From contig NZ_JBHFEI010000024.1 in assembly GCF_041928815.1 (NCBI RefSeq), forward strand, positions 1-32,706: DNA of 32,706 nucleotides. Direction: 5' to 3'. Position 1 is the first letter of the stretch, and every line of letters starts with the position of its first letter. The notes beneath the pieces are model-generated. The model was not told where the DNA came from. It saw only the letters and a program-made list of their open reading frames with translations, and did not search any database. The DNA is from JBHFEI01 sp041928815 (GTDB lineage Bacteria; Pseudomonadota; Alphaproteobacteria; Rhizobiales; Rhizobiaceae). This document shows positions 1 through 7,677 of this stretch, piece by piece. Position numbers and translations under genes: made by a program.

Positions 1-132
1 TGAGACATGGCAAATTCCTTTGCCATCCTCAATCACACCCCTTGCCTCATTGCAAATTAATAGGTCCTGACCCTAGTGATGTAACTTCAGGTGTTCGTGG
101 AAAATCTCAAAGGCGGCCTCACCGGACGCTTA
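1..132. other. Leader-distal flank of the CRISPR array, no gene seen
   Basis: This short stretch lies beyond the oldest repeat and is less GC-rich than the rest of the locus. It contains a perfect hairpin at 7-26 (ATGGCAAA, loop TTCC, TTTGCCAT) without a T tract, so it is only a weak candidate for ending array transcription, which would run right to left. The segment at about 56-80 has the look of insertion-sequence end DNA, but I cannot assign it to a family. No supported coding sequence is present. Confidence 0.4.
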
Positions 133-2021
133 CTTTCTATCCACGCCCGCGCGAAGCGGGCGACCCGTCACCAGCGCCACCCGCACCTCCGCATCGGTGT
201 TTCTATCGACGCCCGCGCGAAGCGGGCGACTGGATGGCGCACCGATTGCCCGTCGCGGGGCCTGTTTCTATCCACGCCCGCGCGAAGCGGGCGACACCGC
301 CGCCGATGGCGCTCAGTCGGAGCGCGCCGGTTTCTATCCACGCCCCCGCTAAGCGGGCGACTGGAGATCTACGCCCAGGTGACCACGGGGCTCGACGTTT
401 CTATCCACGCCCGCGCGAAGCGGGCGACGAGCGGCGCTTTGCGGAGTCGATATACTCAATGGCGTTTCTATCCACGCCCGTGCGAAGCGGGCGACGAGCA
501 GCGCCGGCGCGGTTTTGCCCCGGCTGCGAAGTTTCTATCCACGCCCGCGCGAAGCGGGCGACGACCGCCGCCGATGGCGCTCAGGCGCAGTGCGCCGGTT
601 TCTATCCACGCCCGCGCGAAGCGGGCGACGGGCAGGCCCGGCATGATCTCGACCTTCTTTTGCTCGTTTCTATCCACGCCCGCGCGAAGCGGGCGACCCG
701 ATATAGCGGATCAGCGCGTTCTCGATCTTGAGGTTTCTATCCACGCCCGCGCGAAGCGGGCGACCTTCCGGGGCGGGGCGCGTGCTGATCACCGGGCCGG
801 TTTCTATCCACGCCCGCGCGAAGCGGGCGACGCGTTGCGGGTGCCCACTCGCCCCATTGCTTAAAGTTTCTATCCACGCCCGCGCGAAGCGGGCGACCTC
901 CGAAGGACGGGACGGTGGTTGACCTTTGGCTGTTTCTATCCACGCCCGCGCGAAGCGGGCGACGTGTCACTGCCGATCCGGTTTTCGATCCCCTGCTGTT
1001 TCTATCCACGCCCGCGCGAAGCGGGCGACTGACTGCCTCCATTGGCCGGACGACGTGCTTTGGTTTCTATCCACGCCCGCGCGAAGCGGGCGACCCAGAC
1101 TTGCCCGTAGGGATAGGTCGCCGCGCCCGGTTTCTATCCACGCCCGCGCGAAGCGGGCGACCATCGGCCGCCGTCTATGCCTGGGATGCGGCGACCGTTT
1201 CTATCCACGCCCGCGCGAAGCGGGCGACGCTCCGCGAGGAGTTTTTGGGCGCCCTCCTCCGTAGTTTCTATCCACGCCCGCGCGAAGCGGGCGACGCCGC
1301 GCGTCCAGCTCTTCATCAATCGGGTCGCGTTTCTATCCACGCCCGCGCGAAGCGGGCGACGCTCCCCGACATCGTCGTCCTCAATGTCGGCATGTTTCTA
1401 TCCACGCCCGCGCGAAGCGGGCGACGACCGGATTGCCCGTCATCCGACGAGATCGGCCGGTTTCTATCCACGCCCGCGCGAAGCGGGCGACGCAGGCGGA
1501 CGTTGAGGGCGAGGAGGTCGGCGGCGTTTCTATCCACGCCCGCGCGAAGCGGGCGACCTACATGCTGATGGCGGACGGCGAGGCCTCGGCCGTTTCTATC
1601 CACGCCCGCGCGAAGCGGGCGACGTGCTCAATGTGACGCGGCGCTGTGCGGCGGCGGCGTTTCTATCCACGCCCGCGCGAAGCGGGCGACGGTCCGACCG
1701 CAAGCAGCAATACAGCAAGGCCGAGTTTCTATCCACGCCCGCGCGAAGCGGGCGACGCGCGTTGCCGCGCCCGTCAGGTGGTGGGGGTTAGTTTCTATCC
1801 ACGCCCGCGCGAAGCGGGCGACCCAGATCCGCCGCCGGCGCCGCCGGGGCCGGTGGGTTTCTATCCACGCCCGCGCGAAGCGGGCGACAAATCTGTGGCG
1901 ATCGTGGTGTCCTCGGGCAAAGTTTCTATCCACGCCCGCGCGAAGCGGGCGACGTCGCTCCCGGACATCGTCCTCCTCAACGTCGGGATGTTTCTATCCA
2001 CGCCCGCGCGAAGCGGGCGAC
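133..2021 (-). CRISPR. Type I-C CRISPR array, 29 repeats and 28 spacers
   Basis: A 32-nt repeat recurs with spacers of 33-36 nt. Read on the minus strand it begins GTCGCCCGC and ends GTGGATAGAAAC, the usual form for type I-C, and it folds as a 7-bp stem (CGCCCGC / GCGGGCG) with a 5-nt loop. Repeats start at 133, 199, 264, 330, 397, 464, 531, 598, 666, 733, 800, 866, 932, 998, 1063, 1130, 1197, 1264, 1329, 1394, 1460, 1526, 1592, 1659, 1725, 1791, 1857, 1922 and 1990. Only those at 133, 199, 330 and 464 carry substitutions, all at the left end, which marks that end as old and leader-distal. The cas genes and leader lie to the right, so transcription and spacer addition proceed from the right. 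Two pairs of spacers (296-329 with 563-597; 1361-1393 with 1954-1989) are near-copies of each other. Confidence 0.98.
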
Positions 2022-2236
2022 AGTCCACCCCATAAACCATCGCAGGCGTTGGCGAAAGCGCCCGTGAAACGCGGACATGTCGCTGTCTCGCGCCCTTTCT
2101 CCTTGCCAGAGGCGGAAGCGGCCCCGGAGATGCAATCGTTTCAAGAGGAAAGGCGGAGTGCGAACCGGCCGGGATTTTGCGGCACGCTTGGGGTTCGCGC
2201 GGGCGGCGCCCATACCGGATCCCCGATCGATCGCGA
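2022..2236 (-). promoter_or_regulatory. CRISPR leader between cas2 and the array
   Basis: This 215-bp gap separates the cas2 stop from the newest repeat. On the minus strand it ends TGGTTTATGGGGTGGACT directly against the first repeat, a position expected to hold leader-anchoring sequence for spacer integration and the pre-crRNA promoter. I do not see a convincing -35/-10 pair. Five GATC sites are clustered at 2218-2246, at the cas2-proximal end. Its leader role is inferred from position, from repeat polarity and from degeneration of the opposite array end. Confidence 0.75.
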
Positions 2237-2527
2237 TCAGACGATCAGTGTCCCGCCGAGATCCGCCGCGGGCTTGGCGCCGACATGCTCCACCTTCCGC
2301 TGCCAGTTGGAGCCGAGATAATAGTAACGCAGGCTGTCGCACTCCGGACGGATGATCGATTCGAGCCGTGCCTTCAGCCGCGTCCACTGGGCCGGGTCGA
2401 CCTCGATCTCGAAGACGGAGAACTGGACCCGCTGGCCGACATCGCGGCAAGCCTTGGCGACCGCGCGAAGACGGGCGGCGCCGTTGGCCTCGGTCGTGCT
2501 CACATCATAGGTGACGAGAACGAGCAT
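2237..2527 (-). CDS. cas2: CRISPR-associated endoribonuclease/integrase subunit Cas2
   Basis: Cas2 is the dimer that bridges two Cas1 dimers in the spacer-integration complex. The 96-residue product begins MLVLVTYDV, the typical first beta-strand with the conserved aspartate at residue 8, and has the length of a single ferredoxin-like domain. The ATG at 2527 is chosen because AGGAGG, overlapping the cas1 stop codon, lies 4 nt upstream. An in-frame GTG three bases earlier sits too close to that ribosome site. It is the last cas gene before the leader and is translationally linked to cas1. Confidence 0.95.
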   Translation of the reverse strand: MLVLVTYDVSTTEANGAARLRAVAKACRDVGQRVQFSVFEIEVDPAQWTRLKARLESIIRPECDSLRYYYLGSNWQRKVEHVGAKPAADLGGTLIV

Positions 2528-2535
2528 CACGCCTC

Positions 2536-3570
2536 CTATTTCCAGAACCAGGGCGGATAGGCGTCGAGATCGCCGCGCAGATGGCGGGCGAGCATCTGGG
2601 CCTGAAGGAAGGGGACGAGACCGAGCGGTGCCTTCTCGTCGAGAAAGGGATGCAGCCGCTCGTCCTTCTTGCGCTCCTGCCAGGCGGTCAGCACCGTCTT
2701 GCGTGCCTCGTCGGACATCATCACCGCCCCGCCCTCGCGCGTTTCGAAATCGCCGGCGCGAAGCTGGCGCCGGTTGATCAGCGACAGCGCCAGCCGATCG
2801 GCAAGCACCGGGCGCAACTCCTCCATCAGGTCGAGGGCCAGCGACGGCCGCCCCGGCCGGTCGCGGTGCAGGAAGCCGACCGCCGGATCAAGCCCGACGC
2901 TCTCGCAGGCGCTGCGGCAGTCATGGGTCAGAAGCGTATACAGGAAGGAGAGGAGCGCATTCACCGGATCGAGCGGCGGGCGACGCGAGCGGACCGTCCA
3001 GCGCATCTGCGGATCGGGCGCGCGGATCAGGTGGGAGAAGACCGAGAAGTAGAGGTTGGCCGCCTCGCCCTCCGAACCGCGCAGCGCGTCCAGCGTCGCA
3101 TCGGCACGCTCGATACGCCGGACAATGCGGGCAAGGCGGTCGGTGACGGCGAGGATCGCCGCACGATCGGCCTCGCCATAGGCGTCGCCATAGTCGCGCA
3201 ATGCCCGCATCAGCACGGAGCGCTGGTTCGCCACCTTGCCGATCAGCATCGAACGGACGATCTCCTCGGGGGCGTCGGCCATGCGGTATTGCGCCCGGCG
3301 CAACAGGACATTGCCGCTGACCGGGCCTTCGACGCGCGCCTGGAACCGGCCATTGCGTTCGAGAAACACGATCGCGATGCCGGCGCCGGCGCAGGCGCCG
3401 ATCAGGGCCGGAGAGATAAAGATCGGTCCGAAGAGGGCGACGGATGCCAGCATGTGCAAGGGCACGCGCGCCCGCTCCGTGCCCTCGACCTCGGCGACGA
3501 GATTCTCGCCGTCCTTGCGCAGCGCCGCGTTCTCGGTGGTGACATAGAGCGTGTTGAGCAGCGTCTTCAT
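2536..3570 (-). CDS. cas1: CRISPR integrase Cas1, type I-C
   Basis: Cas1 catalyses insertion of new spacers at the leader end of the array. The 344-residue protein has the usual length for the subtype. The metal-binding residues expected from the family are present: E167 in GSEGEAANLYF, H235 in GFLHRDRPGR and D247 in LALDLMEE. The start codon overlaps the cas4 stop by 4 nt (ATGA), implying coupled translation. Since the cas4 reading frame is broken well upstream of its normal stop, translation of cas1 may now depend on independent initiation. Nothing in the gene itself looks damaged. Confidence 0.97.
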   Translation of the reverse strand: MKTLLNTLYVTTENAALRKDGENLVAEVEGTERARVPLHMLASVALFGPIFISPALIGACAGAGIAIVFLERNGRFQARVEGPVSGNVLLRRAQYRMADAPEEIVRSMLIGKVANQRSVLMRALRDYGDAYGEADRAAILAVTDRLARIVRRIERADATLDALRGSEGEAANLYFSVFSHLIRAPDPQMRWTVRSRRPPLDPVNALLSFLYTLLTHDCRSACESVGLDPAVGFLHRDRPGRPSLALDLMEELRPVLADRLALSLINRRQLRAGDFETREGGAVMMSDEARKTVLTAWQERKKDERLHPFLDEKAPLGLVPFLQAQMLARHLRGDLDAYPPWFWK

Positions 3571-4234
3571 GGCACGGCGTCGTCGGAAAGCAGGCGGTCG
3601 ACCATGCGGGTGCGCCAGGCGCGGGCGGGCTTTGCCACCGCATCCGGCCGGCAGAGGTCGATCAGCGAGCAGGCGCGACAGCGCTCGCGGCGAAGGGTCG
3701 GCGGCGGCGTGACGGCGCTGCGAAGGACATCGGCAAGGGCCGCGATCGTCTCCTCCGTCAGCGCGCGAAGGGCGTCGTCGAACGGGACCACCTGCCGGCG
3801 CTTCGTCTCGGCGTAAAAGAGCGCCCCTTGCGGGACGGCGCGGCCGGTCATCTCCTCGAGGCAGAGCGCCTGGGCACAGAGCTGCACCTCGTCGGCGCGG
3901 TGGAGTTTTGCCTTGCCGCGCTTGTATTCGACGGGGAAAGCCGTCTCACCGTCGCTCGACCGGTGGAACTCCACCAGATCGGCGACGCCGGCGATGTTGA
4001 GCCGGCGGCTCGCGAGCGGCAGCGCCATATCACGCGGCGGACGCCGCGCCCCGTTCGCGCGCCGCCCTTGTCGGCCACCTGATGCAGCACCTGGCCTTCG
4101 GCCGTGAAGCGGTTTTCCGCCCAGACCCGCTCCAGATGGATCAGCGCCGCCTGGCGCAGGCAGTAGACGGCGTGCTGGAGGGCGGACAGCGGGATCGGCT
4201 CGGCTTCCTGTCCCTCCGCACCCTCCATGGTCAC
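3567..4234 (-). pseudogene. cas4: cas4 with a reading-frame break
   Basis: Cas4 is a RecB-fold exonuclease with a 4Fe-4S cluster that trims prespacers and helps fix PAM and orientation. The N-terminal part (from GTG 4234, or ATG 4228) reads PLSALQHAVYCLRQAALIHLE and continues ENRFTAEGQVLHQ, with one cluster cysteine at residue 25. From about 4030 leftward the homology continues in another frame as RDMALPLASRRLNIAGVADLVEFH, then FPVEYKRGK with the nuclease acid and lysine, and ends with three cysteines as CRACSLIDLC. The original frame runs on to a stop at 3848. The switch lies between about 4030 and 4075, a GC-rich stretch with a CCCC run at 4049-4052, and is explained by loss of one base. 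It could be a real mutation, a sequencing error or, less likely, recoding. The GTG start overlaps the cas7 stop as GTGA, matching the other junctions. Confidence 0.82.
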
Positions 4235-5181
4235 AGTTTCTCGATGATCTCGACGCCGGCGGGGAGGTTTTCCCTGTCGATGGCGACGGTGTAGTCGGTG
4301 AACCGGCGCGCCGGCGGCAGGTTGTCGAGCCGTATGTCGATCTCCCGGAACGCCCCGTCGACGGTCCGGCCGATCCGGACACGATCGAACAGCACGCCGG
4401 CGGGTGCATTGCCGAGCGGATTCTCATGCTTGAAAACGATCAGCTTGCGCGTGGTCATCTCGCCGCGCGCAGCTGAGCGATCATGCTCGAACATCGTCGT
4501 CAGCGCTTCGAAGAGAAGAGCGAGATCCGCTTCGGAAAAGCCGGTACGCTCTGCGAATTTCGCCGAGATGAAGCCATGCGCAACGTAAAGGCCGTAGGGG
4601 ACGATGTGCTTGCGGCCCATGGTGCGGTTGTCGGTGCGCTCATTGGCATCGCTGCCCTCGACCTTCTGTTTTTTCTCCGCCTCGTTGGTCGCGGCCATGC
4701 GGGTGATGGAAATCTCGACAGGAACGATCGGCTCGACGGACGTCGCGAAGGTGAGCTGCACCGGCCCCTTCACCTGGCCCGCATTGATGCCGGTCGACAT
4801 GACCGCGCCGAACGTGCGGACATCGAAGAAATTGCGGCACATGAAATCGCGCAGCCTGACGGCTTCCGCGTCGTCCTTCGGGTTCAGCGACTTGTCCTTG
4901 TCGACCTTCGGATCGCCGGGACGCAGGGCCTTGTACGCCTGCCGGTGCTTCTCATTGAGGATCGCACCTTCCTGGACATAGATGTGGAAGCCCTCCTGCC
5001 CTTCTCGCGCGAGTTCGACATAGTTGCGGATCTTGCGCTTCAGGCTGACGTCGGACACGAGACCGTGATTGGTTTCGGGATCGAGGCGGGGCAGGTTTCC
5101 GGCATCCGGGTCGCCGTTCGGATTGCCGTTGGTGACGTCGAAGACGAGAACGAAATCATACCGGTTGGAAAGCGTGGTCAT
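4231..5181 (-). CDS. cas7: Type I-C Cascade backbone protein Cas7 (Csd2)
   Basis: Cas7 polymerises along the crRNA to form the backbone of the type I-C surveillance complex. The 316-residue protein opens with the subfamily pattern VLVFDVTNGNPNGDPDAGN (residues 12-30) followed by LPRLDPETN, and is of normal length. Its ATG overlaps the cas8c stop in ATGA, and its own TGA overlaps the GTG candidate of cas4. No damage is seen. Its position between cas8c and cas4 is standard for subtype I-C. Confidence 0.97.
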   Translation of the reverse strand: MTTLSNRYDFVLVFDVTNGNPNGDPDAGNLPRLDPETNHGLVSDVSLKRKIRNYVELAREGQEGFHIYVQEGAILNEKHRQAYKALRPGDPKVDKDKSLNPKDDAEAVRLRDFMCRNFFDVRTFGAVMSTGINAGQVKGPVQLTFATSVEPIVPVEISITRMAATNEAEKKQKVEGSDANERTDNRTMGRKHIVPYGLYVAHGFISAKFAERTGFSEADLALLFEALTTMFEHDRSAARGEMTTRKLIVFKHENPLGNAPAGVLFDRVRIGRTVDGAFREIDIRLDNLPPARRFTDYTVAIDRENLPAGVEIIEKL

Positions 5182-5588
5182 TCTGCGGTCTCCCTTTTCT
5201 CGTCCGTGTCGGCGGTCTTGCGTGATTTGAAGAAGTCGCTGTGCTGGTGGTGATATCCGAGGCCGAACAGGGCCTGCTCCCGAGCGGAGAAGGACGCCGG
5301 ATAGGGATCGGCGCCCGGTTCCATCAGGTCCATGATCTCCTCCTGCAGGCGGACGAGATTGACCTGGCGGCCGCGGCTCTGCTTGCCGAGCTTCGACAGA
5401 TGATTGGCCGAACCGCTGTCGAGCAGCGAAAACACCTTGCGCGGCGTCGCGGACGCCGATGCGTAGAACTTGTCCTTGATCGTCGCATTGACGTTTCCGC
5501 CAAGGGCCGCGCGCTGGATTTCCTCATAGACGGCGAAAAGCCGCCCGAGCACATATCCCTTGTTGCGTTCCTCCGGGTCGAGCGCCAC
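5178..5588 (-). CDS. cas11c: Probable Cas11c small subunit, internal start within cas8c
   Basis: In type I-C systems the small subunit is known to be translated from an internal start in the 3' part of cas8c. Here an in-frame GTG (cas8c codon 448) is preceded by a clear GGAGG at 5594-5598 with 5-nt spacing. This would give a 136-residue product beginning (M)ALDPEERNKGYVLGR and sharing the cas8c stop. The size and place fit published Cas11c proteins. An ATG four codons upstream (5600) is an alternative but has no properly spaced ribosome site. The internal ribosome site is seen directly; production of the protein is inferred. Confidence 0.65.
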   Translation of the reverse strand: MALDPEERNKGYVLGRLFAVYEEIQRAALGGNVNATIKDKFYASASATPRKVFSLLDSGSANHLSKLGKQSRGRQVNLVRLQEEIMDLMEPGADPYPASFSAREQALFGLGYHHQHSDFFKSRKTADTDEKRETAE

Positions 5589-6929
5589 GGGAACCTCCAT
5601 CCTGTAGTTTCGGGTCAAGACTGCCTTCAGTATTCCGGCGCGCAGCGCATTGATCGTACCGTCGGCGCGGATGCGCATCAGCGTGGTCGAGAGCAGCGTC
5701 AGCGGATAGGTCGTGCCGGAGAGGATCGCGCGCATCCAGTCGCCGGCGAGATTGGGCGGGACATTCTCGCGCTTGCCGAGCACGGCCAGTTCGGCGAGAT
5801 AGCGCCAGAGCGGCGGGTAGCCGCCGCGCGGCGGCGGCTCGACCCGCATATCGCTGACAAACCTCTGGTAGCGCTCCGTCAGCGTGCCGAAGTCGTCTTC
5901 GAAGAAGAAGCGGATCGACAGGCGCGCGGCGTTCGGTGCAAGACCAAGCACATGGAAGCGGACATTTTGGGCCAGCCCCGGCGCCACGTCCGTCAGGTGA
6001 TCGCCCTGCCGGATACGCTGGAGCTGCACGCCGATCGTTTTGACCGCCTCGGCATCGTCGGCATCCGCGCCGACGAAGGCCGCAAACAGGCTTTCGGCAA
6101 CCGCCTCGTCTTCCACGCGGCCGGCCTGCGCCCAGAAGACCGTCGAGGCATCACCGATCTGGACGCGGTGGCCGCTGTCGCGCTCCAGGAACCGGTTCAG
6201 GGCAGTGGTATATTTTGCCGCCGCCAATTCCGAGACAGGGGCGTTGGTCCCCTGTTCATGGCCATAGGAGGTAAAGGCGTCCAGATTGAAGGAGACAAGC
6301 GCAGCACCCGAGGATTGCGCGCCCCAGACACCTTTGATTGAAGGGTGCAATCGCGCGACCGGTGCCATTTCCCCTGTCACGAGACAGGCCCGTAATCCCT
6401 TTTCATCTGCGGTGGAATGACGCTCCCAGAGCAATTTCGCGGCTTCCCGCTGGTGCAGCCACCGCTCCCGCCGCTCGCGCTCCAGCGCGAAAATGACGTT
6501 CTGGTCCCTCATCTCCTCCGGCCAAGACGGCCCGGCAAACTGTTCGGGCGTCCAACCCTGAAGGAACAGCCGCAGCGCGTCGAGGCCCGCATCGTTCGTT
6601 CCCTCGAGCGCGTCCAGATGCCGCTTGACGAAGGCGGCGTGCTCGTCGGCCGTGCGCCGCCCCTCCCCGGCGGTCACGCCGAGCACATAGGACGTCTTGT
6701 CCCAGAGGAAATTCGGCGCGATGCCGGCCGTCCGCTTCACCGGCTGCGGCACCAGCATCATCTTTGGCTGCCTCTTCCTCCCCTCGCCCTCGCGGAGATC
6801 GACCACGTCGAAGACGCTGCCGTCGTCGTTCAGCGAAATCACGAAGCCGATCTTTTCCGTCGAATAGCCGAAGGGCGGGGCATCCGGCAGGCGGTCATAG
6901 GCGCTGACCAGCGAGGAGAGGATGCTCAT
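5178..6929 (-). CDS. cas8c: Type I-C Cascade large subunit Cas8c (Csd1)
   Basis: Cas8c recognises the PAM and recruits Cas3 to the target. The 583-residue protein begins MSILSSLVSAYDRLPDAPPFGYS, and its length and N-terminus fit the Csd1/Cas8c family. The ATG overlaps the cas5 stop (ATGA) and its stop overlaps the cas7 start (ATGA). The last quarter, from about residue 444 (MEVPVALDPEERNKGYVLG), corresponds to the small-subunit domain and carries its own ribosome site (separate entry). The charged C-terminal tail (FFKSRKTADTDEKRETAE) is probably unstructured. Confidence 0.96.
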   Translation of the reverse strand: MSILSSLVSAYDRLPDAPPFGYSTEKIGFVISLNDDGSVFDVVDLREGEGRKRQPKMMLVPQPVKRTAGIAPNFLWDKTSYVLGVTAGEGRRTADEHAAFVKRHLDALEGTNDAGLDALRLFLQGWTPEQFAGPSWPEEMRDQNVIFALERERRERWLHQREAAKLLWERHSTADEKGLRACLVTGEMAPVARLHPSIKGVWGAQSSGAALVSFNLDAFTSYGHEQGTNAPVSELAAAKYTTALNRFLERDSGHRVQIGDASTVFWAQAGRVEDEAVAESLFAAFVGADADDAEAVKTIGVQLQRIRQGDHLTDVAPGLAQNVRFHVLGLAPNAARLSIRFFFEDDFGTLTERYQRFVSDMRVEPPPRGGYPPLWRYLAELAVLGKRENVPPNLAGDWMRAILSGTTYPLTLLSTTLMRIRADGTINALRAGILKAVLTRNYRMEVPVALDPEERNKGYVLGRLFAVYEEIQRAALGGNVNATIKDKFYASASATPRKVFSLLDSGSANHLSKLGKQSRGRQVNLVRLQEEIMDLMEPGADPYPASFSAREQALFGLGYHHQHSDFFKSRKTADTDEKRETAE

Positions 6930-7624
6930 CGCAGGATCTCCCGCGACTGCGGCGGCGGGACCTTGACCACCCCGTCCCTCAATGTCGCCCGGAAGAACAT
7001 CGACGGCCGGTCCTTGGCTCCGTGATCGATGTCGAAGAGCATCAGCCCGAGATCGCGCGGCGTACCGAAGCCGAGATCGGCGCTGCGGTGCTCCTCATCC
7101 GCCATCGGCATCGGCGCGGCGGGATCGACCAGCTCGAAATGGGCGGCGAATTCCCGTGTGCCGAGGCAGGGCTGGTGGAAGCATTGGCCGCGGACGGCGC
7201 GGCGGCGGAAGACATCGAGATGCTTGCCCTCGTTGTCGTCCGGCCCGGCCTTCTCCGTCAGCTCGAAATGCGCCTCGATCACATAGGCCGGACGGACCAG
7301 CACGGTCGCGGCACGCTGCTGGCGGTCCTCGTCGACGAGAAGCTGGAGATCGGCGAGATCGCCGCGCTTCATCGCGCTTTTGATCTTGCCGGCCGGCGCC
7401 TTGCCGCCCACCTCGTTGCGGCGGATCGACTGGAAACGGATCGGTTTCAGCACATGGATCGCGTCGACGACCCAGCGGATCGCCGGCTTCCAGTGGATCG
7501 CTTCGAGGATGCCGCGCGCGGCCGACGGCGTCGGCACGTCGTAGCTGACACGTTCCACCTTGAGCTCGGGCCGCGTGAAGCAGGCATAGTCGCCCGATAC
7601 CTTCAACCTGATGCCGAAAGCCAC
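6926..7624 (-). CDS. cas5: Cas5 (Cas5d/Cas5c), crRNA-processing subunit
   Basis: In type I-C, which lacks Cas6, Cas5 cuts pre-crRNA at the base of the repeat hairpin and then caps the 5' handle. The 232-residue product has GDYACFTRPELKVERVSYDV (residues 11-30) and PTPSAARGILEAIHWKP. Of the residues shown catalytic in Bacillus halodurans Cas5d, the Lys-His pair is present in NEGKH (K134, H135), while the tyrosine position is histidine (H44). The start is GTG at 7624, supported by AAGGAG at 7631-7636 with 6-nt spacing. A 53-bp gap separates it from cas3, the widest gap among the cas genes, and its stop overlaps the cas8c start. Confidence 0.95.
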   Translation of the reverse strand: MAFGIRLKVSGDYACFTRPELKVERVSYDVPTPSAARGILEAIHWKPAIRWVVDAIHVLKPIRFQSIRRNEVGGKAPAGKIKSAMKRGDLADLQLLVDEDRQQRAATVLVRPAYVIEAHFELTEKAGPDDNEGKHLDVFRRRAVRGQCFHQPCLGTREFAAHFELVDPAAPMPMADEEHRSADLGFGTPRDLGLMLFDIDHGAKDRPSMFFRATLRDGVVKVPPPQSREILR

Positions 7625-7677
7625 GGTTTTCTCCTTCGATCAAAAAAGAGATGCACGCCCGTCGCCGGAAAGGGCGA

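Noticed and set aside
1..132. A transposase or IS remnant at the array's old end.
   Set aside because: Part of it looks like IS end DNA, but there is no inverted repeat partner or coding homology to support a call.
165..1989. Self-targeting spacers against genes of this window.
   Set aside because: By eye none of the 28 spacers matches the rest of the window, but I could not run a search, so this is only a negative impression.
42..2035. Long open frames on both strands through the array, giving repeated peptides such as FYPRPREAGD and VSIHARAKRAT.
   Set aside because: They are the GC-rich 32-nt repeat read in different frames; they have no ribosome sites and their periodicity matches the CRISPR units.
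3567..4234. Programmed frameshifting as the explanation of the split cas4 frame.
   Set aside because: There is no evident slippery heptamer or downstream structure of the known kind; a one-base loss in a GC-rich run is simpler. It is not fully excluded.
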